Shown here: in pieces, positions 34,515 to 48,900 of the stretch
Position numbering within the stretch: position 1 is the stretch's first letter
Layout: each line of letters starts with the position of its first letter
NCBI GenBank assembly: GCA_900088475.1
Contig: FLMG01000971.1
Coordinates: forward strand, 54,597 to 118,596
Direction of reading: 5' to 3'
Source of the DNA: Hyphochytrium catenoides
Lineage: Eukaryota; Sar; Hyphochytriomycetes; Hyphochytriales; Hyphochytriaceae
DNA: 64,000 nucleotides
Translations under genes and position numbers: made by a program
Notes under the pieces: model-generated
Told to the model about the DNA's origin: nothing
Seen by the model: only the letters and a program-made list of their open reading frames with translations
The model's database searches: none

Positions 34515-37500
34515 CTACGTGCGTTGTTGGTGAGTTTTGGCAGTCCCCGGTGAATCTGTGGACCCTATTGCTTGCGGAGTGCTCAAGGTGCCTGAAGAGG
34601 GCTTAAGCGGTATGATGCTCGCCAAGATACTGGGCTTGATTCCCTGCTGACTTGATCCAGATGGAGAAGAAGCGCGCAGTGGAGCTGACTGAAGGGGAGC
34701 CACGCTTGTAGATGCCCCTGGCCGCCCAGATTTGGGAGAGCTGCCTTGAGATCCCCTCCCTGTGCTTAGAGGACCTCTGGCTGTTCCCAGCGATGCTCTT
34801 CCTGTCGGTGGAATGACCTCATGGACAGCACCTTTATAGCTATGCTCTGCTTAGGGTCGTTGCACATGAGCATAATGAACCGTTATATACTTTAAGCGGA
34901 GTGAAAAGAGTTGACACAACCACGAATGACGATTTTATAGGAAATGAGCTTGGGAACGATCAGGAGTAGATGTGGAGATAGTAAGAGTGATAGCCTAAGA
35001 ACTTCTGAAGCACGGAAGGGGTTTAGAAAGGCCCTTACCGCTTCCGGGTCCTACGAGAAGTTTGATCTGTTCTCGAAGGCGCTTGATTTCCAGGCGCTGC
35101 ATCTCGACCTCCTTGGCCTTCTCCTCGAGCTCCTCCTTCAACTGCTCTGCGTCCATCTTGCCGTGCTCCGATCTCTTCTCTGTGTTTGCTTGCTCTTTAG
35201 AATCTCCTGGATCAAGGTGAATTGCCGAGACTAACTGTCCCACTTTGCGCGAGCTCTTATGGTAGCTAGGATCCACGGAGTGGGGCCTGCTCTTTGCGGT
35301 CTCTTGCTGCTGAAGCTTCTGAAGGAGGGATGGGGTCCACTGCTGATCTTTTTTACCACTTTGGTTTCCATTCTCCTCCTTGGTTTCTGGAGGCTCTCTT
35401 TCTCCGCTGCCGAACCGTCTAACAAGCTGATGGCTCTTGCGATTTGCCTCCTTCAGCTGGGAGTGCAGCTGCTGGACCTTTTGTAGCAGCTCCTTGTTCT
35501 CCTGTTTAACGATAGTAGCCAGGACGTAAGAAGCAATTAAGCGAAAGGGAGTGGATACGCTTTTCTTCTTTCTACCTCCTCCCTATCGAGCTGTAAGGAA
35601 CGCGCTAATGCACAACTGTGTGGCAGTTATGGCAAGGGAACGACCCTTAAGTAGGAAGGCTCGAAGGATAGAGAGGGAAGTTGTTGTCCAAAAGGAAAAG
35701 AGCAAAAGAGGAAAAGAAGTATTTTAGCAATAGCAAGACAGAAGAGCTGCGGCACGAAATATGATGCATCTGCTGGCAAAGGACGTAACCCACCATTCTT
35801 AGAGTATTGCATTCATTGAGTAGGTGTGTGTTCTCTGACAGTTTGGTGCTGTGCTTGGTGGTCGCATCATTCTTGCTATGCTTGATGGACTTCTTCAGGA
35901 CAGACACCTTCACACAACATGGTCAGCCTCATAATGGGCCGAAGCGCAATAAGAGTGAGGACTAGCCTCCATAGTTCCGAAAAACTTAGGAGATGCTTGA
36001 GAAGGAAGAGGGAGGAGAAGGTGCAATGCAAAGACAGAATTTGGGTGTGAGCTAGGGATCTAAGAGGAGTGGTAGTCGAACCTGTTGTTCCATATACTCC
36101 CTCTGCTTGGCTGCCTCAAGCATTGCTATAGACCAATCTAGTGCCAGTTCCTCTACCTCGCCGTCTGCTAGACCCTTTACGTCTTCGGTCACAGCTTCTG
36201 CAGAAGAGCGAAAGAGGAAAATGTCTTGTTAATCATGTGGAGCGGTAAGTTCCCCATAGAGTTAAAGAGGTGCTGGCGCTTCTTCCTCCAAACCCACTTA
36301 AAGCGGTCACAACCTTCGCCCTTCTCAACCGTGTCACTTATTTTAGTAGCGCTCTAGGCCATTGTGGCCAACACGCGTGCGATAAGTCCGTTAGGAACAA
36401 GCACACGGTATAACAACTTCACTATGCTTCCTTTAGGTTCACTCCATAAGTTCAACGTGTCCCCATGGCTTGGCAACCCTTTGCAGTCTCTTTTCCTTCG
36501 TAACTATCTTGTCACAGTCTTAAACCATCCCATCACTTACCAAACGACGTAGCGACCGGAATCGCTGCTCTTTTTCCTTTATTCTTCGTCTTCTCTCCAA
36601 TAACATAGACCTTGTACGCATCCTTAACGGCATCCTCAATATCCTTGGGAAGAGTTAGATTTACGATGCGGGTCAAGTCGCGACTGAATGCAGCAATCTT
36701 GCTTTCAAGCTCTCTCATATGCTGTCTAAGGCTTTGGACCTGAGTTTATGGAGGGATAGGAGAGGGAGTATCAGCTGAGGAGATCAACGCGGCGACGTGA
36801 TCTCTGGAGCAGCCTGGCCCCAAAGAGTTCCTTTCACCTCCTGTCTGCAAGCACCTCAACCCCAATATATGCCTTCAAGTGCAAACGACTCTTGCTGTTG
36901 CTGTCTGTCTAGGTCTTGCTTCAACTGGAGTGTCTGTCCTTGACGACGTATTTTACCTCTGAAGCCATGGAGTTTATTTTCCTGTCTTTTGACTCAAGCT
37001 CTGCATGGAGGTTCTTCTTATTCTTATACTCCGTCACGAGCTCCTCGTACATCTTGTTGATGTGGGTTTCTAAGTTGCTGATATGTGTAGTCACGGGCTC
37101 ACGCTCCGCTTTCAATTGCTGCGGTACGTTTGAATGGGGAGCGACATGGGTTCAGTAGGGAGTTGCACATGGAGATGGAAGCTAGTGAAGTTTCAGAGTC
37201 GGAGTCGTACACTGCATTAGACAGTAGTCCATGAGCAACAGTGCCAGGGATAACGGCCACTGAAAGAGCCCGGTGGTAGTTGAACAATCGTAGTGAGAAG
37301 GCAAAGCGAGACTTAGAGATGTAAACGCATGGGCAGAACGGCCAACCTGTACTCGACTGTCCAGAACGAAGCGGAAGTTCTCCAAGGTTTGGTTGGAGGC
37401 CCTGAGCTCCATAATGATGCTGTCCTTCTCCGAAAGGGCTTTCTCCTGCTGCTCTATCTGCTGCTGGAAGTGAGTCATTACTGCCTCTAACTTCTTCTTC

Positions 37501-40500
37501 TTACTTTTCTCGGCTTGCAGTAGAGCGTCTGCAAGGAGAAAACGGACCGAGAGCATATGATAACCAAGTAGGGAGAGGGGTAGCATAGTGTCCCTGTCTT
37601 TGCATTCTTTCTTCCATTCAACTTTTTGCCTGTAAACATCTTCTTGCCTAGTAGCGGCGAACTCCTTCTTGCCCACTTATACATAATAAGAGGCGATCCA
37701 GTCTCATCTACCTCGCCTACTGCTCAGCGTACCTGCACTCTGAGAGGCTGTTCTCATTTCCGTCAACTTCTTCTGCAAGGCATCTAGTTTATTTTTGTAG
37801 GCAGTCAGCTGGCCTTCGGTTACCGCGGTGTTCTGTCTCTCTTCTCCAAGCTGGGCTTCTCCTATCTTTCTGAGCTACAATGCGGACAGGATGGTTAATA
37901 GTCTCTTCCTTCTCATTTGTCGCAGATCAATCCTCTAGCAAGGCTATAGCTTCCCAAAATAGCAACTCTTGTGCCTCAGTGTTACTGTCTCCGAGTCCCA
38001 GCAATCCAATGCCTTCTCCCTGTAAACCCTCTGGTATATCTCTTTCTGTCTCTTTTGCTGAAAACTTCCAGCTACTCCGTGTACCTGCTGGATCTCTATT
38101 TCATATTCCTGCTGCTGTTGGGCTAGACTCTCCTCATACTTGCTCTCATGGTAATGCAACTCCTCCTGGAGCTTCGCAATGAGGTCTGCCTATCAAAGAA
38201 TTAGACCTTTAGTCTAGAATGAACAAGAGAGGGATGCACGGCGGAAAGGGAAGAGGTTGAACTAACATTTATATGTGCGTGGGACAGCAATGGTAAGGCA
38301 ATCCACATGACCCTTACAAGAGACTGAGGAGATAGTAAACGGAGGCAAAGAGAACGAAAACAGCGTACGTAAAACCGAGAGCCAAGAGAAAGATAAGATG
38401 TGTGAGCCCATTGCGTACCTGCTCCTGCAAGACCGTAGCTTTATTGGCCTCAATCTGCTGTAACATTCGCTGGAACTCTTCCTCCTTCTCCTTTAGTATC
38501 TTCTCTTGATCCTGTCTCATAGTTTCTAGTTCTTCGGACACTTTGTCGTAACGACACTGCTCCGCCGCCAAGCGCACTTCATACTGACTAGATAGTTCCT
38601 ATACGCGATTGAAGGACGTGAAAAAGCGGCGAGTAGTGAAGGAGAACATCGACAGAAGTAGAAACAATGGTGATAATAAGACGCCAGCAAAAGAAAGAGA
38701 AGAGAACGCTAGTTTCTCCCTACTCGAAGTGGAGACAGAGGCGAAAGAAGAAATTGAGATGATCGACTGCGAACATGCGAAGGGAGGCCTCGCCGACCTT
38801 CTCAACAAGACTTTCCTACCTGCGTGAAGGTAACCTGGTCCTTGTTTCGCTGCATGAGCTCCACGGCGTGCTCTCTCTTCAACTCCTCCAGTCGATTCAC
38901 CAATTCGTCGTGCTTATGTGTCTGGGAAAGAAGGGCACGCTTCATCTCTTCCTTCTCCATCTTTACTTTCTCCTGCCATTCGATGTCCTTCCTGTGGATG
39001 TTATAGTCCGCGTCGGCCTTCATCTGAACCGGCAAAGGGCGGGAAGAGCATGGAAGAGCCAAAGAAGAATGGAAAGCAACGTGAGCCACAGCTCAAGGAT
39101 CTTTGTGGATCTCGTAGCCCTCTTCCCGCCAGGGAGCTTTACCTGTTCTAGCTTGGCCTTTAGATCTGCGATAAGCAGCTCTTTCTCAGAAATCTCTTCC
39201 CCACTGACCAACACTGCGTCATAGTTGAAGACTGATTTATCGGGAACCTCAAAAGGTATCTCTTGCCCCCTCTCAATGAGGTGAATGGCAAAGATAAGAA
39301 CGGACCCATCCTCGGCCGTGCTACAGGACAGGGAGAAAAGACTGAATGAGCAAAAAAGAGTAGGACTCGAGAAGAGACGCAACCGAAGGGAATGACTGAC
39401 ATCTCCAATGTGGAGAGATATCGAGGCAGCAAGCATGGGGCAGCAAAGGACCAAAGGACCATTCCTTTGCGGTGCAGTCACACGCGCGTAAGAACAGTTT
39501 GGACCCAAAGATGAAGGAGAAGATAGACAAACGAGAAGCGGGTGTAGTGTCTAGGCTATCGGAGAGACAACAAGTTAGGAAGCGTCTAAAGAGAAGACTA
39601 TACGCGACTATGAGGAGAATTGAGCAAAGTCTGAGCAAGTTAAAATGCTTACCTAAAGAGGAAGTGATTATCGTCAGAAAGTTGAAGTTGAGTCACGGGT
39701 GCTGCATGCGCGTAGAACTCCTGATAGTCCGGCTCTAAGGGCCAGCTATAGACCCGAATGGTCCCGGTGACTGTCCCCACATAGAGATAACGAGACCGTT
39801 TACATAATATAATGGGGCTTGTGATGATAGTCCCGATGTCAATCACCTACGGCCATAATGGGATGAGGTAAAGCATATTCAGCTCGCGCTAAGTAGGTCT
39901 ACAGAAGAACCAGAACCAAGCGTATCCACATCTGACAAGCGGCGCGAGCGCAAGAAGGAATCTCGAGAAAGAAGAATATGAAGTGTGACACTGTCTCTCT
40001 TCTCTGAGAAGTGTGAGATGTCTGAAACCCGGGAAGGCGTTGAAAGAAAAGACCAAAGAGCAGAAGACGAAGAACCAAGTCATCTCTGCCCTACATCACC
40101 TTCTTCTCATCACCCTTGCTAAACTCTCGAATCAATCCGTCGCTGCCAGTTGCGACCAACAGATCTTGCCCCGTCCGATCCACACAGATGCCGGAGAACT
40201 GGCGCTGTTTGACCACATACTGACTCGACTCGATCCGGACACCTAGACCGGACAACAGGGGAAGATTAAACAGCGATAAGAAGGAGTGTGGCTGAAGATA
40301 AATGACTTGAGAAGCTTAAAGATAGCAATAAGATGAGGAGAAGTCTCAATATGCTCCGCCAGATAAAGGGAGAAAGATCGCTAAAGTTCAAAATACGCCA
40401 GCTTCTGGCAGATGGCACGGTCATATGATCGTTGCTAGATGTGTTTCATCATGTTATCGCCTACTGCCATGCGCACTTTCCGTTTGTGCTTCCGTAGCTT

Positions 40501-43500
40501 ACCTTGGATCAAGTCCCAGCCGTACAGAGCCCCGTCACTACCCCCTGTGTAAATCTTCATATCATCCTCAGCAAAGGTTAGGCGTCTTATGGGTCCAATG
40601 TGCCCGCTGAGGCTATATAGCAGCTCGCACTAGACAGATGGCAGCAGGCTGTTCAGTCATGTTACAACGAAGTCAGGAAAAGCAATATAGAAACTTCTGC
40701 GGTAAGCCTGAACAAGATGAATAACAGGAAAAGGCTGGGAAGGGGGCAAACTTAATTGAATGTTTTTCTTACTGAGTAAGCTTTGTAGACGACGAGGGTG
40801 GTGTTGGCTGCACAGGCGAAGAGGTGTCCGCCGTGGCTGTAGTGAACGTCCCTCACACCCTTCACTGGAAGTTCCTTGAAGGTCCGGAGAGAGTCTAGCA
40901 TTACGTTGTAGACACGAAGCTTCTCCTTGAAACCAATCAACGCCTAACGGGCCAAGAAAAGTCAGAAGGAGACAGACAGCACAGAAGAAGCGGAAACGTA
41001 TCCATAAACATAGGATCAATGGATAAAGAGACAGGCGTACGCGCGTCGAATAAAGAACGGGACTAATGGGATAGGGAGAAGTACCGCCTTGAAGAGGAAG
41101 GAGGACCCTATCGAAAGAGGTTGACAGCCCTACCTGAAGACCAGAGGGATGGAAGGCAACCGAAAGTGGTTCCTCTGGCAATTTCTGACAAACCTCACAC
41201 GATTTGGACACATAGTTCCAGACTCTGGCTGTTTTGTCCATGCCCACCGTGATAAGTAACGGCTTCTGAGAGCAACTGTCTAGCCCTAAGACAGGGCCGT
41301 TGTGAAAGCCCTACGCAACGAATAGAAGAACGAAAAGAGATTGAAAAGAGTACATTAGGGTGGGAAGGGAAAGAATTCAAACAATATGTTCACATAGCCA
41401 TGGGGTTCATGGATGCTTTAAGAAAAGACGCAAGCTGAAGGGAAGGCTATGCCAGGGAGACTAAGGGTGAGCTTAGAATAAAAAGAAGAAACAAGAAGGC
41501 AGTGAATCCAAGGTAACTAGAGAGTGTGGTCATCTCATCTTCTCATGTTCTTCCACCTCTTATCCGTGTGTGATCTTCGGGCTTAAACCCATTGTCCCTA
41601 GCTAACTCCTTTGGATTACCTGTGGAATGTAGTCTTGAAGCTTAAGCTCATCATCTTTGAGGACATCGATATTGGCCAGCGGAAAGAACAGGAACTTTCC
41701 ATGCTTGCTTACGCAAAGCGCTGAGTCCCCGTGAGAAGGGGAGACGGTGATGGACCAGATCTGCTCTTCTCCTTGAGGGACGGACCGGATGAGGATATAC
41801 GGAGTGATTTTGTCGTCCTAATGGCGGCATTCGCCGATCCCACACATATGAAAGAGCAATAGAAAGAGAGGAACCACAAAAATTAATCCGAACCTCTGAC
41901 CTTGACCCTGACTGCATGTGCAGTTGAAAGGACCTCTCACTTTATACTTCCTCCATCTTGCTCCATTTGCTGTGTCACTTTCTCTCATGCTAAGGCGGCT
42001 ATCCCTAAATGTGATGTGTCGGCCCACCTGCAGCCATCGATTATTCTTACCGTCTTTTCAAATAGCCTCAGACTAGTCCCATAACCAGCCGTAAGAAAAC
42101 CTTTGGCCCAGACAGCAATGGTGGTGTAACGAGCTGAGCCCTCAGAAGGTGGGATAACCTGCCTAACCTCCAAACCGCTGTCGGTTTGCTCTATAATCGT
42201 AATGCCACCCTGCGTTGCGATAGAGTGAGAGAATTGAAGGTAACGGCAGGTAAAAGGTCAGACGGTAGCGTGGGATGATAGAATCAAGATATACGATGTT
42301 CTAGGCGTGTGCTGGCTGATGACAGGTCTCCAGGCTGGGATTGGGACGCTTGGTACAGGAAGTCAGAAGTCAAAAAGTCATATAAGATTGAGGCAGGTAT
42401 AAGAAGAACCAGGACAATGGTTGCAATATGATTTGTCCCCAAGACACACCTGGTCGGTAACAACTACCAGCCTTCCATCCTTAAGCCAAGCATGGTCGGT
42501 GAAGTTCTCCTGCTCTTTCTTTCCCGCAAAGATAGGAGTGATCTTCTCCCCTTCCGTCACCGTCCACATTCTAAAGTGATTCTGTCCACTCGTGGTAATG
42601 ACAGAAGAGTTCTTCGGCTGGAAAGAGAGACGAGAGATCATCCCTGGTACAAGCAGAGAGTGCAGAAGAAGTTCTTTCTCCCAGTCCCAGTAAGCGAGGT
42701 GCACCTCTGGACCTTCACTTTGTGCAGCGAAGAACTTGGAGTCCGCGCTAAAAGCACAAGAGATGAAAGAGCCAGCCATGGGATAGATTACACGCCGCAA
42801 GAGCTTCCTCGACAGGACATCAAAGAAGAGAACCTGTAGATTGGGAAAGGTTACTCTCAACCACACATTTAAGGCAAACATCTGAGAGGAGAGGATAAGA
42901 CATTCAGATAAAAAGATTGCGAAAGAGAGGGAGGACCCAGACAAGGAATGGCAGGGGTTAAGTCCGAGCCACTCTGTGAGCACATCTAGGAAGGCACGTA
43001 GAATTGAGCATGAGTGGGAAAGAGGGACGGAGATCTCGCTTGACACGTAAAGAGAATCTCCACTTGAGCACCATTTTCTCCTTCTCTTTTCCCTTCTCTT
43101 TTCCGCCTCACCGTAGCAAAACCCCCAGGGCCAGCCGAGCTCTCGCAGACAGCAACTCTCTTCTTGTCCGGGCTTAGACAAAGAGAAGAGATAGATCGTT
43201 GAATGCCTGGAGACTTAAGGAAGAGCATTTCGTTTTCTGCATGCTGATACATCGCCACGGTCCTTCCAATTGGAAATATAAGCCGCTTGTCGTTGATAAA
43301 TTCACAGGCATTGCGGATGATAGAGTGCGTCCCAAAGGCGCGACTAGAGGTGGAATGGCCCGAATGAAGTTACAGTCAAGGTAGAAAAAATTTAGAGAGA
43401 AGGGGAGAAAGTTAAGAGTGTGAGAGACCTTGAAATTGTCAGTGTAGAGGGTAACTTGTGAAGATGGCTGAGTATACAGAGCAAGGACGAAATAGAGAGA

Positions 43501-43956
43501 CGAGACCCACGATAGAGAGGAAGGTGAGGACCGCAGTAGAAGGTGATAATAACCCTGATGAAGCGTTAGAGACACCGTTTAGAGAAAGAGAAACTTGACA
43601 GGGAGAGGTTAGGACACGCGCGGCATCCGAGAGTACAAGCAAGTGTAGTCCAAAGTACGGGGACTGGGCGACCAGGAAGAGGGGAAGAGGGGATAAAGGC
43701 TGGGAAAGGAGTCGAAGGCTAGCGAGGGAAGACCGCACAATATCTCCAGCTTAGCTCCAGTCTGCAATGACCCAGTGATGGCGTTTCCCTTGACTGCATT
43801 GGCGGTCGCTCCTCCTCCCGGCGCCATTGAAGAGGGAACCTGTGTCACACTTTGACTCTGACGCCCTGTCGCCAAGGGCGTCTGGAGCTTTCTCGTCGAG
43901 CTCCCAGCATTCTGGCTCCCTGTCCGGCCTAGCTGCTGAAGCCCTCGGTTACTCAT
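34515..43956 (-). CDS. CFAP57: cilia- and flagella-associated protein 57 (WD40 plus coiled coil)
   Basis: A gene of at least 20 exons. ATG at 43956 (MSNRGLQQLGRTGSQ); stop at 34515. The first 60 or so residues are Ser/Thr/Gly-rich. Then comes a WD40 region: blocks IIRNACEFINDKRLIFPIG, SLCLSPDKKRVAVCE, FISCAFSADSKFFAAQSEGP, LLITVGMDKTARVWNYVS, FACAANTTLVVYKAYS, RLTFAEDDMKIYTGGSDG, SPIILCKRSRYLYVGTVTG and HFLFRAEDGSVLIFAIH. From about 39180 down to 35000 the exons are heptad-rich (HKHDELVNRLEELKREH, MRLAAEQCRYDKVSEELE, QIEQQEKALSEKDSIIME). The end, from about 34820, is Ser/Pro/Gly-rich. This order, WD40 then long coiled coil, matches CFAP57/FAP57 (WDR65), a component of the inner-dynein-arm docking region of motile cilia. 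Its presence is the best evidence that the organism is ciliated. Exon borders were not all mapped. Confidence 0.88.
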
Positions 43957-44626
43957 GTTAGCTGCCAGCAAGGACTAATGCTACAACACCATCAGGACCA
44001 GTAATGGCAAGGAGGAACGGACCCTCCTAACAAAACCTAGCTACACAGCATGCTGAGAGCTCAATCTATGACTAACTCACACCCCTCTCGCCATCCTACA
44101 GACATCACTTTAGAGCTGACAGGAGCAATGGCGAACCTGTACGAAGCTGAGAGAGACTTCAAGCAGCTCCCGACTGACGGCATAATTACAAGGAGTTCAG
44201 ACAAGAGTGCAGATGAAGATTATTGCGTTCTCAAGCTCCATCTGTCGTACGACGAAGCACGAGACTCCGCTATTTGGCACCCCTGAACCCTAACAGGCGA
44301 AACCTGACATGCGTACAGACGAAGCGTTATTTCGGAGTTTTGTACAGTAACGGCATGACTTATTCTCACACCTCCTCCAGGAGCACTGAATGTTTGACAA
44401 TGATAAATCTTTTCAGACAGATCTCAGTATTGTTGAGCGCTGAGGCTGCCAGTCTCTTCTTTATTGTCTGCCTTTCTGCATACTGCATGCTCATGGAGGC
44501 GAGCAGGTGTCTCCTCTGACGATTCTCCATCCTCGCTCACCTTGCGTAAGTAGGACGAGCGGGCGCAGAGGTTGCAGAAGGATAGAAGAGGCCGCTTCCG
44601 AAACCCGATAGCGCCCAGAAGGAAAG
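43957..44626. other. divergent promoter interval, CFAP57 and TMEM8-like gene
   Basis: About 670 bases separate the two divergent starts. A plus-strand ORF at 44050-44286 has coding-like composition but no motif and was left out; it could be an upstream exon of the plus-strand gene. Confidence 0.4.
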
Positions 44627-45779
44627 ATGGAGGCTACTTTGCTTGGGAAGACTTTACGCCTTCTTTTCTCGACCGCTACGGATGTCGCTCTCGTCCCATC
44701 GCTCTTTGCAATGGCTCAATATCGTCGGCACTTCGAGCTTTTCCTTGGAATGGCCCAGGTGGGCTCCGCTCTGCTATATAACTTCTGCCAGTCCGTGGGG
44801 GGAGATCTGTACCTGACTGAGGGACAGTGGCACAAGGTCAATAACGTGCTTGTGGTGGCATACATACAGCTGCTTGCCATACATCTTCTAGTACATGAGG
44901 ATGAAAATGTTAATATTATCTTGAGGTAAGGAGATTAGGAAGGAGCGAAAACCCGGGAGATAGGGCTAGGAACACGGCGACAAGGAGTCGAGAGACAATA
45001 GAAAGAGGCTCAGCACTGAGAACCAACACTGAGATCTAGAAACAATGTGAGCTTACGACAGGGCACGTATGTCAACAAAATAAGTGGAGACAGACCCCAA
45101 AGGATATCCTCTGTTCTAAGCCTTTTATTTGTTTGAGTACACCTCGTGACCTGCTTGTTTCTCGCGCTCCTCTGTACCTGACTATTTACAGATATCTGGC
45201 CTTCTCCCTGTCTGTCTTGACGCAAGTTCGGGATGGTTTCTGGATGGAGTCCTCCCACCACACGATTGTCGTTGTCTCTCTGGCCATAGCAGCACCATTT
45301 GTGAAACATGTACGGGAGTTTGCGCTTAAGAAGAAGAAGCCTCCATTTGACCCTGATAAGCTAACCAGAGGGCTAGCTTGTGGCGCAGGTCGGTGCCTCA
45401 GTCTCTCACTTCCTCTTGGTCGCTTAACTTAAACACCAACCTTTATTCGCTCGCTACTCTACCAATGCCATGCATCCCCCTTCAGAGTCTTGCTTTCTTC
45501 CTCTCACCGTCCTCACTCCCGTTGCACTCATATCGGGCTTCAGCTGTTCTTCTCGCCCATCGTTCTTGTTTTTCCTAATTTTCATCCGTACATTCGCTCT
45601 TGCTGTTGGCAGGTGGAGGACTTGTATTCCTTATCTCTCTTTCAGGCTTTGACAGTCTTCGATTCTTTCATGGCTGTGCCCACCTTCTCTTTGGCGCCGC
45701 TCTCTGGTACCTTTGGGGCATTGTCCCCAATCTCAACAAGAAGTTTGATGTCAACCTTAGAGCGTCGTCGTGGGCATGA
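44627..45779 (+). CDS. small multi-pass membrane protein, TMEM8/myomaker (CREST)-like
   Basis: Exons 44627-44925, 45192-45388 and 45613-45779 join in phase (AG|A, G|GT) to give 220 residues ending in TGA. About seven hydrophobic stretches are visible. The pattern S47-ALLYNFC, a following polar loop ending near HKVNNV (residues 69-74), and a late FHGCAH pair match the Ser, His/Asp and His-His positions of the CREST superfamily, and especially the TMEM8/myomaker (DUF3522) branch. However the first His of the usual S-x3-YH is Asn here (YNFC) and the usual Asp is Asn, so the metal site may be lost. Family members include ceramidases, PAQR receptors and PGAP6, which act on lipids or GPI anchors at membranes. 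The gene converges with VPS54; the stops are 192 bases apart. Confidence 0.7.
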
Positions 45780-45971
45780 TTAAAGACAGAGGGCAAGCAA
45801 TATATAACAGTTAGAGACCCTTGTAGTGACTTTTGAAAAGACGTGAAAAAGCCGCCTCCATCAGGATGCTGTTGGACTACCAAGGGCGAACTGTCCCTAG
45901 TGCCTTGGGAGTGACCGGAAAGAAAGCGGAGAGTAAGGAGCCTTCTGAGATGAGGGGCACCATTTTCTCTC

Positions 45972-48900
45972 TTAAGATTTTGGTATAGGAGTGAGACCTA
46001 GTCTGTCTAAGCACTTCTTCTCAACGGACGTCCCGTTTAGATTTAGCTTCTCTAGCCGCGTCACGTTCGCCAGCAGGAAGGTGACATCTGTCATCATTCT
46101 TGAGGAGAGAGAGGCAAAGAGCAGATAGGGAAAAGTGTTGATCAGTGGACACCATGCATACATCTACTGGTAATCTATTCTCAACAACGACTCTCTTGGC
46201 CCCGGTCCCTCTTTGCATCTCCCTACATTATACTAATAAATCGCTCCAAGAGACTTTCCATGTCTTTCTCTCTGCTAGCTGCCTAGAATGATATGCGAAC
46301 CTGTTCTTTCCCTTCTCTGTAGTAGGAGGTTCCCCTATCAATTCTGGAATTTTCCTATCGAAAAGGTCCATCATCCTAGTAAATATCTCTTGGAGTTGCT
46401 CAGGGGGAAGAAACTGAGCTAAGACTTTATGGAGTGTGACCGTTCCCTTCACGACCACACTCAAACAATCTGTTGGCACCTTGAAGTCCTCTTCGCTATC
46501 CCAAGGAAGGCTCTAGGGAAGTGGCATAGAAGCCAAAGCGGTAACAAACTCGTTAGTGACATTCACCTGGTCCTCTTCGAGCCATGGTTGTGCGGGTTCT
46601 CGATTCTAGCCTTGGCCTGAGCCGTGCTGCCTCGCAAGACACCTTTCTCTACCCATCTTGATGCCAACCCTCCTCCAGACTTAGCAATGCAAAGTAGTTG
46701 TCCAATCTATTCCCATAACGCTGTCTCTAAGTCGGATTTTAAACGCCATGTTCCTATTTAAATCGATTGGTCTATCCACCCCTGTTCAACGCTCATGTAT
46801 ATAGCAGAGTTATCCTTACTTACCCTCCAGCGACCTCCAAAACAGCTTCTCTCAAGAACTTCTTCGACTATAGATATAAACTTCGAAAATATATTCCTAG
46901 AATGCTCCATGTAGTCCTAATGGTCGCGGAAAGCGTAGATGTAGACGGATCAGCACTTTGGTGTCTCTTACAAAAGGTAAAAGGCCCGAACTGGGTGCTA
47001 TCAGTAAACATCCGAGGATATAGTCGCTAACCTGACTACATCGGTCCAGTTCTACAAGGAGCAATCGCTGTTTCGGTGGGAGATGAACGGCAAGTGCTGC
47101 TTTGATATGCGGGAGCTCGGCAAGGACGAGACCTAAGCACTGGGACGCAAGAGCTACAGCGCGAAGTCGGACGAATCGTTGGCCACGGGTGAAATATAGA
47201 AAGAAATGTAAGTCTTCGGTTCGCGGATACAACTAGAAGTGCAGAGAAGAAGAGGTGCAAGGAGCATCAGTTTGAGGAGGCACAGCGATGTCTAGCTTCC
47301 ACGAGGTAAAGTTTGGAGAAGGCGCTTGAATAAATAGCTCCATGTAGAGGTAGAAGCCCAATTTGTCGCTTACCAAGCTGCTTGGAGGTAATACTTTTTA
47401 GACCTGCCACTTGCATAGCTCCGGCACCTAGCACCAACTGCGTGGTCTTCGAATTGAAGAGCTGTCGTGCACCAAAGGATGAGCGTCCAAGGGAGAATTA
47501 GAGAGAGAGATCGTCACATTGGGACGAGAGTGATAGTGTGCTGGCAGGGAAGTGCCAGATCTTTGGAGAAGCATAAGGACACTGTTTTTAGGAAGCTGCG
47601 TTCTAACCAAACAAAGGAAGCCTGGACTACTGCACGTCATCCAAAGAACTCAATGGATCCCAGCCATTGTTCTGGAGCTGAAAAGATGAGGAGGGTGCGC
47701 AAAGAAAATCCAGCATTGCCTTACCCTCAAAAGCTCTACAACCCGCTGCAAGATGTCCGTTGTAAGTGCTGGGAACTGATTCGCACAATGGAGATAGTGG
47801 ATGAGGATCTCCAGAAGAAACAGGCAAGACCAGACCTGCAAGATGCGGGCAAGATCGGAGGCAGGGGGTTAAAAAGGCATTCTCTGCGATCTGCAAAGCG
47901 CTTGACTCGACAGCTTCGTTACCGCGAACAGAATAATACATGCATCAATCAGGCGAAAAGCAGAGTGCTACGTACCACCCTAAACTGCTGCCCCTCCACT
48001 TCAACGTGCTTATTGAGAGAGGGGTTCTCAGAGGCTTCATCGGATGATTGATGGCTGGTGTCTGCCGAACTGGGATTGAACTTCCTGCAGGTTATAATTG
48101 TGGCTGAGCAACTGTTCCTTACAGAGGCCTTCCACAGGCGCTTAATGCGTGTATCGTCAAAAGACCAATAAAGTAGAGGTTGTACCGAACACAAACAGCA
48201 GAGACATAAGCAATGACATTTGACGGTGACGATCATGGCGTAGGAGAAAGGAAGACAAGCGACACGAAAGAATAAGCCAATGAACACATACCCATTTGTG
48301 AGAGAGTCTACCGTCTGCTGTCTCTCTGGAGATACTGACACCTGCTTCCACTTCTCGTTCATCATAGTCTCCAAGAGAGCACTCTTTTGGCTCTCATGAT
48401 GGAGATCGAGAAATCGTTTCAACTAGAAGATGGAAGAAAGTGGGAAAAGAGAGAACATTAGATCTACTACATGCCCTAAGGACCAGGTTTCAGACCCGAA
48501 GACCTCCTGCCGAAGCATAGGAACCAGCTCAGCAACTGCGGCATCTAGAGTATCCGGATAGAACTAGTTATTGAAGGAGAAGGCTATGCAGAAGAAGCCG
48601 AGAGATCATTTGCAGAGAGTAGATCAATGGAATAATCTGGCTTCGCTCCCCAAACTCCTTTACCTGAGCGAGCAGGGTGCCTCTTAGCGTGTACCCCGTT
48701 GTTCCTGTCATCTGTTCTATCTCAAGGATGAAGCGCATGCAGACGTCCCATAGCTTACTTAGTTGTACCAGCTGATACTTTGCCTGTTACGTGCAAGCTA
48801 TATTAGTAAACTCCTGGGCGTCTCGTAGGGGTTTACGTTTTAGCAGGAACGAGCATAAACGAGGATTTACATAACGGTCCCGTTGTCAAAGGTGAGAAGC

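Noticed and set aside
44050-44286. 78-codon plus-strand ORF in the CFAP57 upstream region
   Set aside because: Coding-like but motif-free; no splice to the next gene could be shown.
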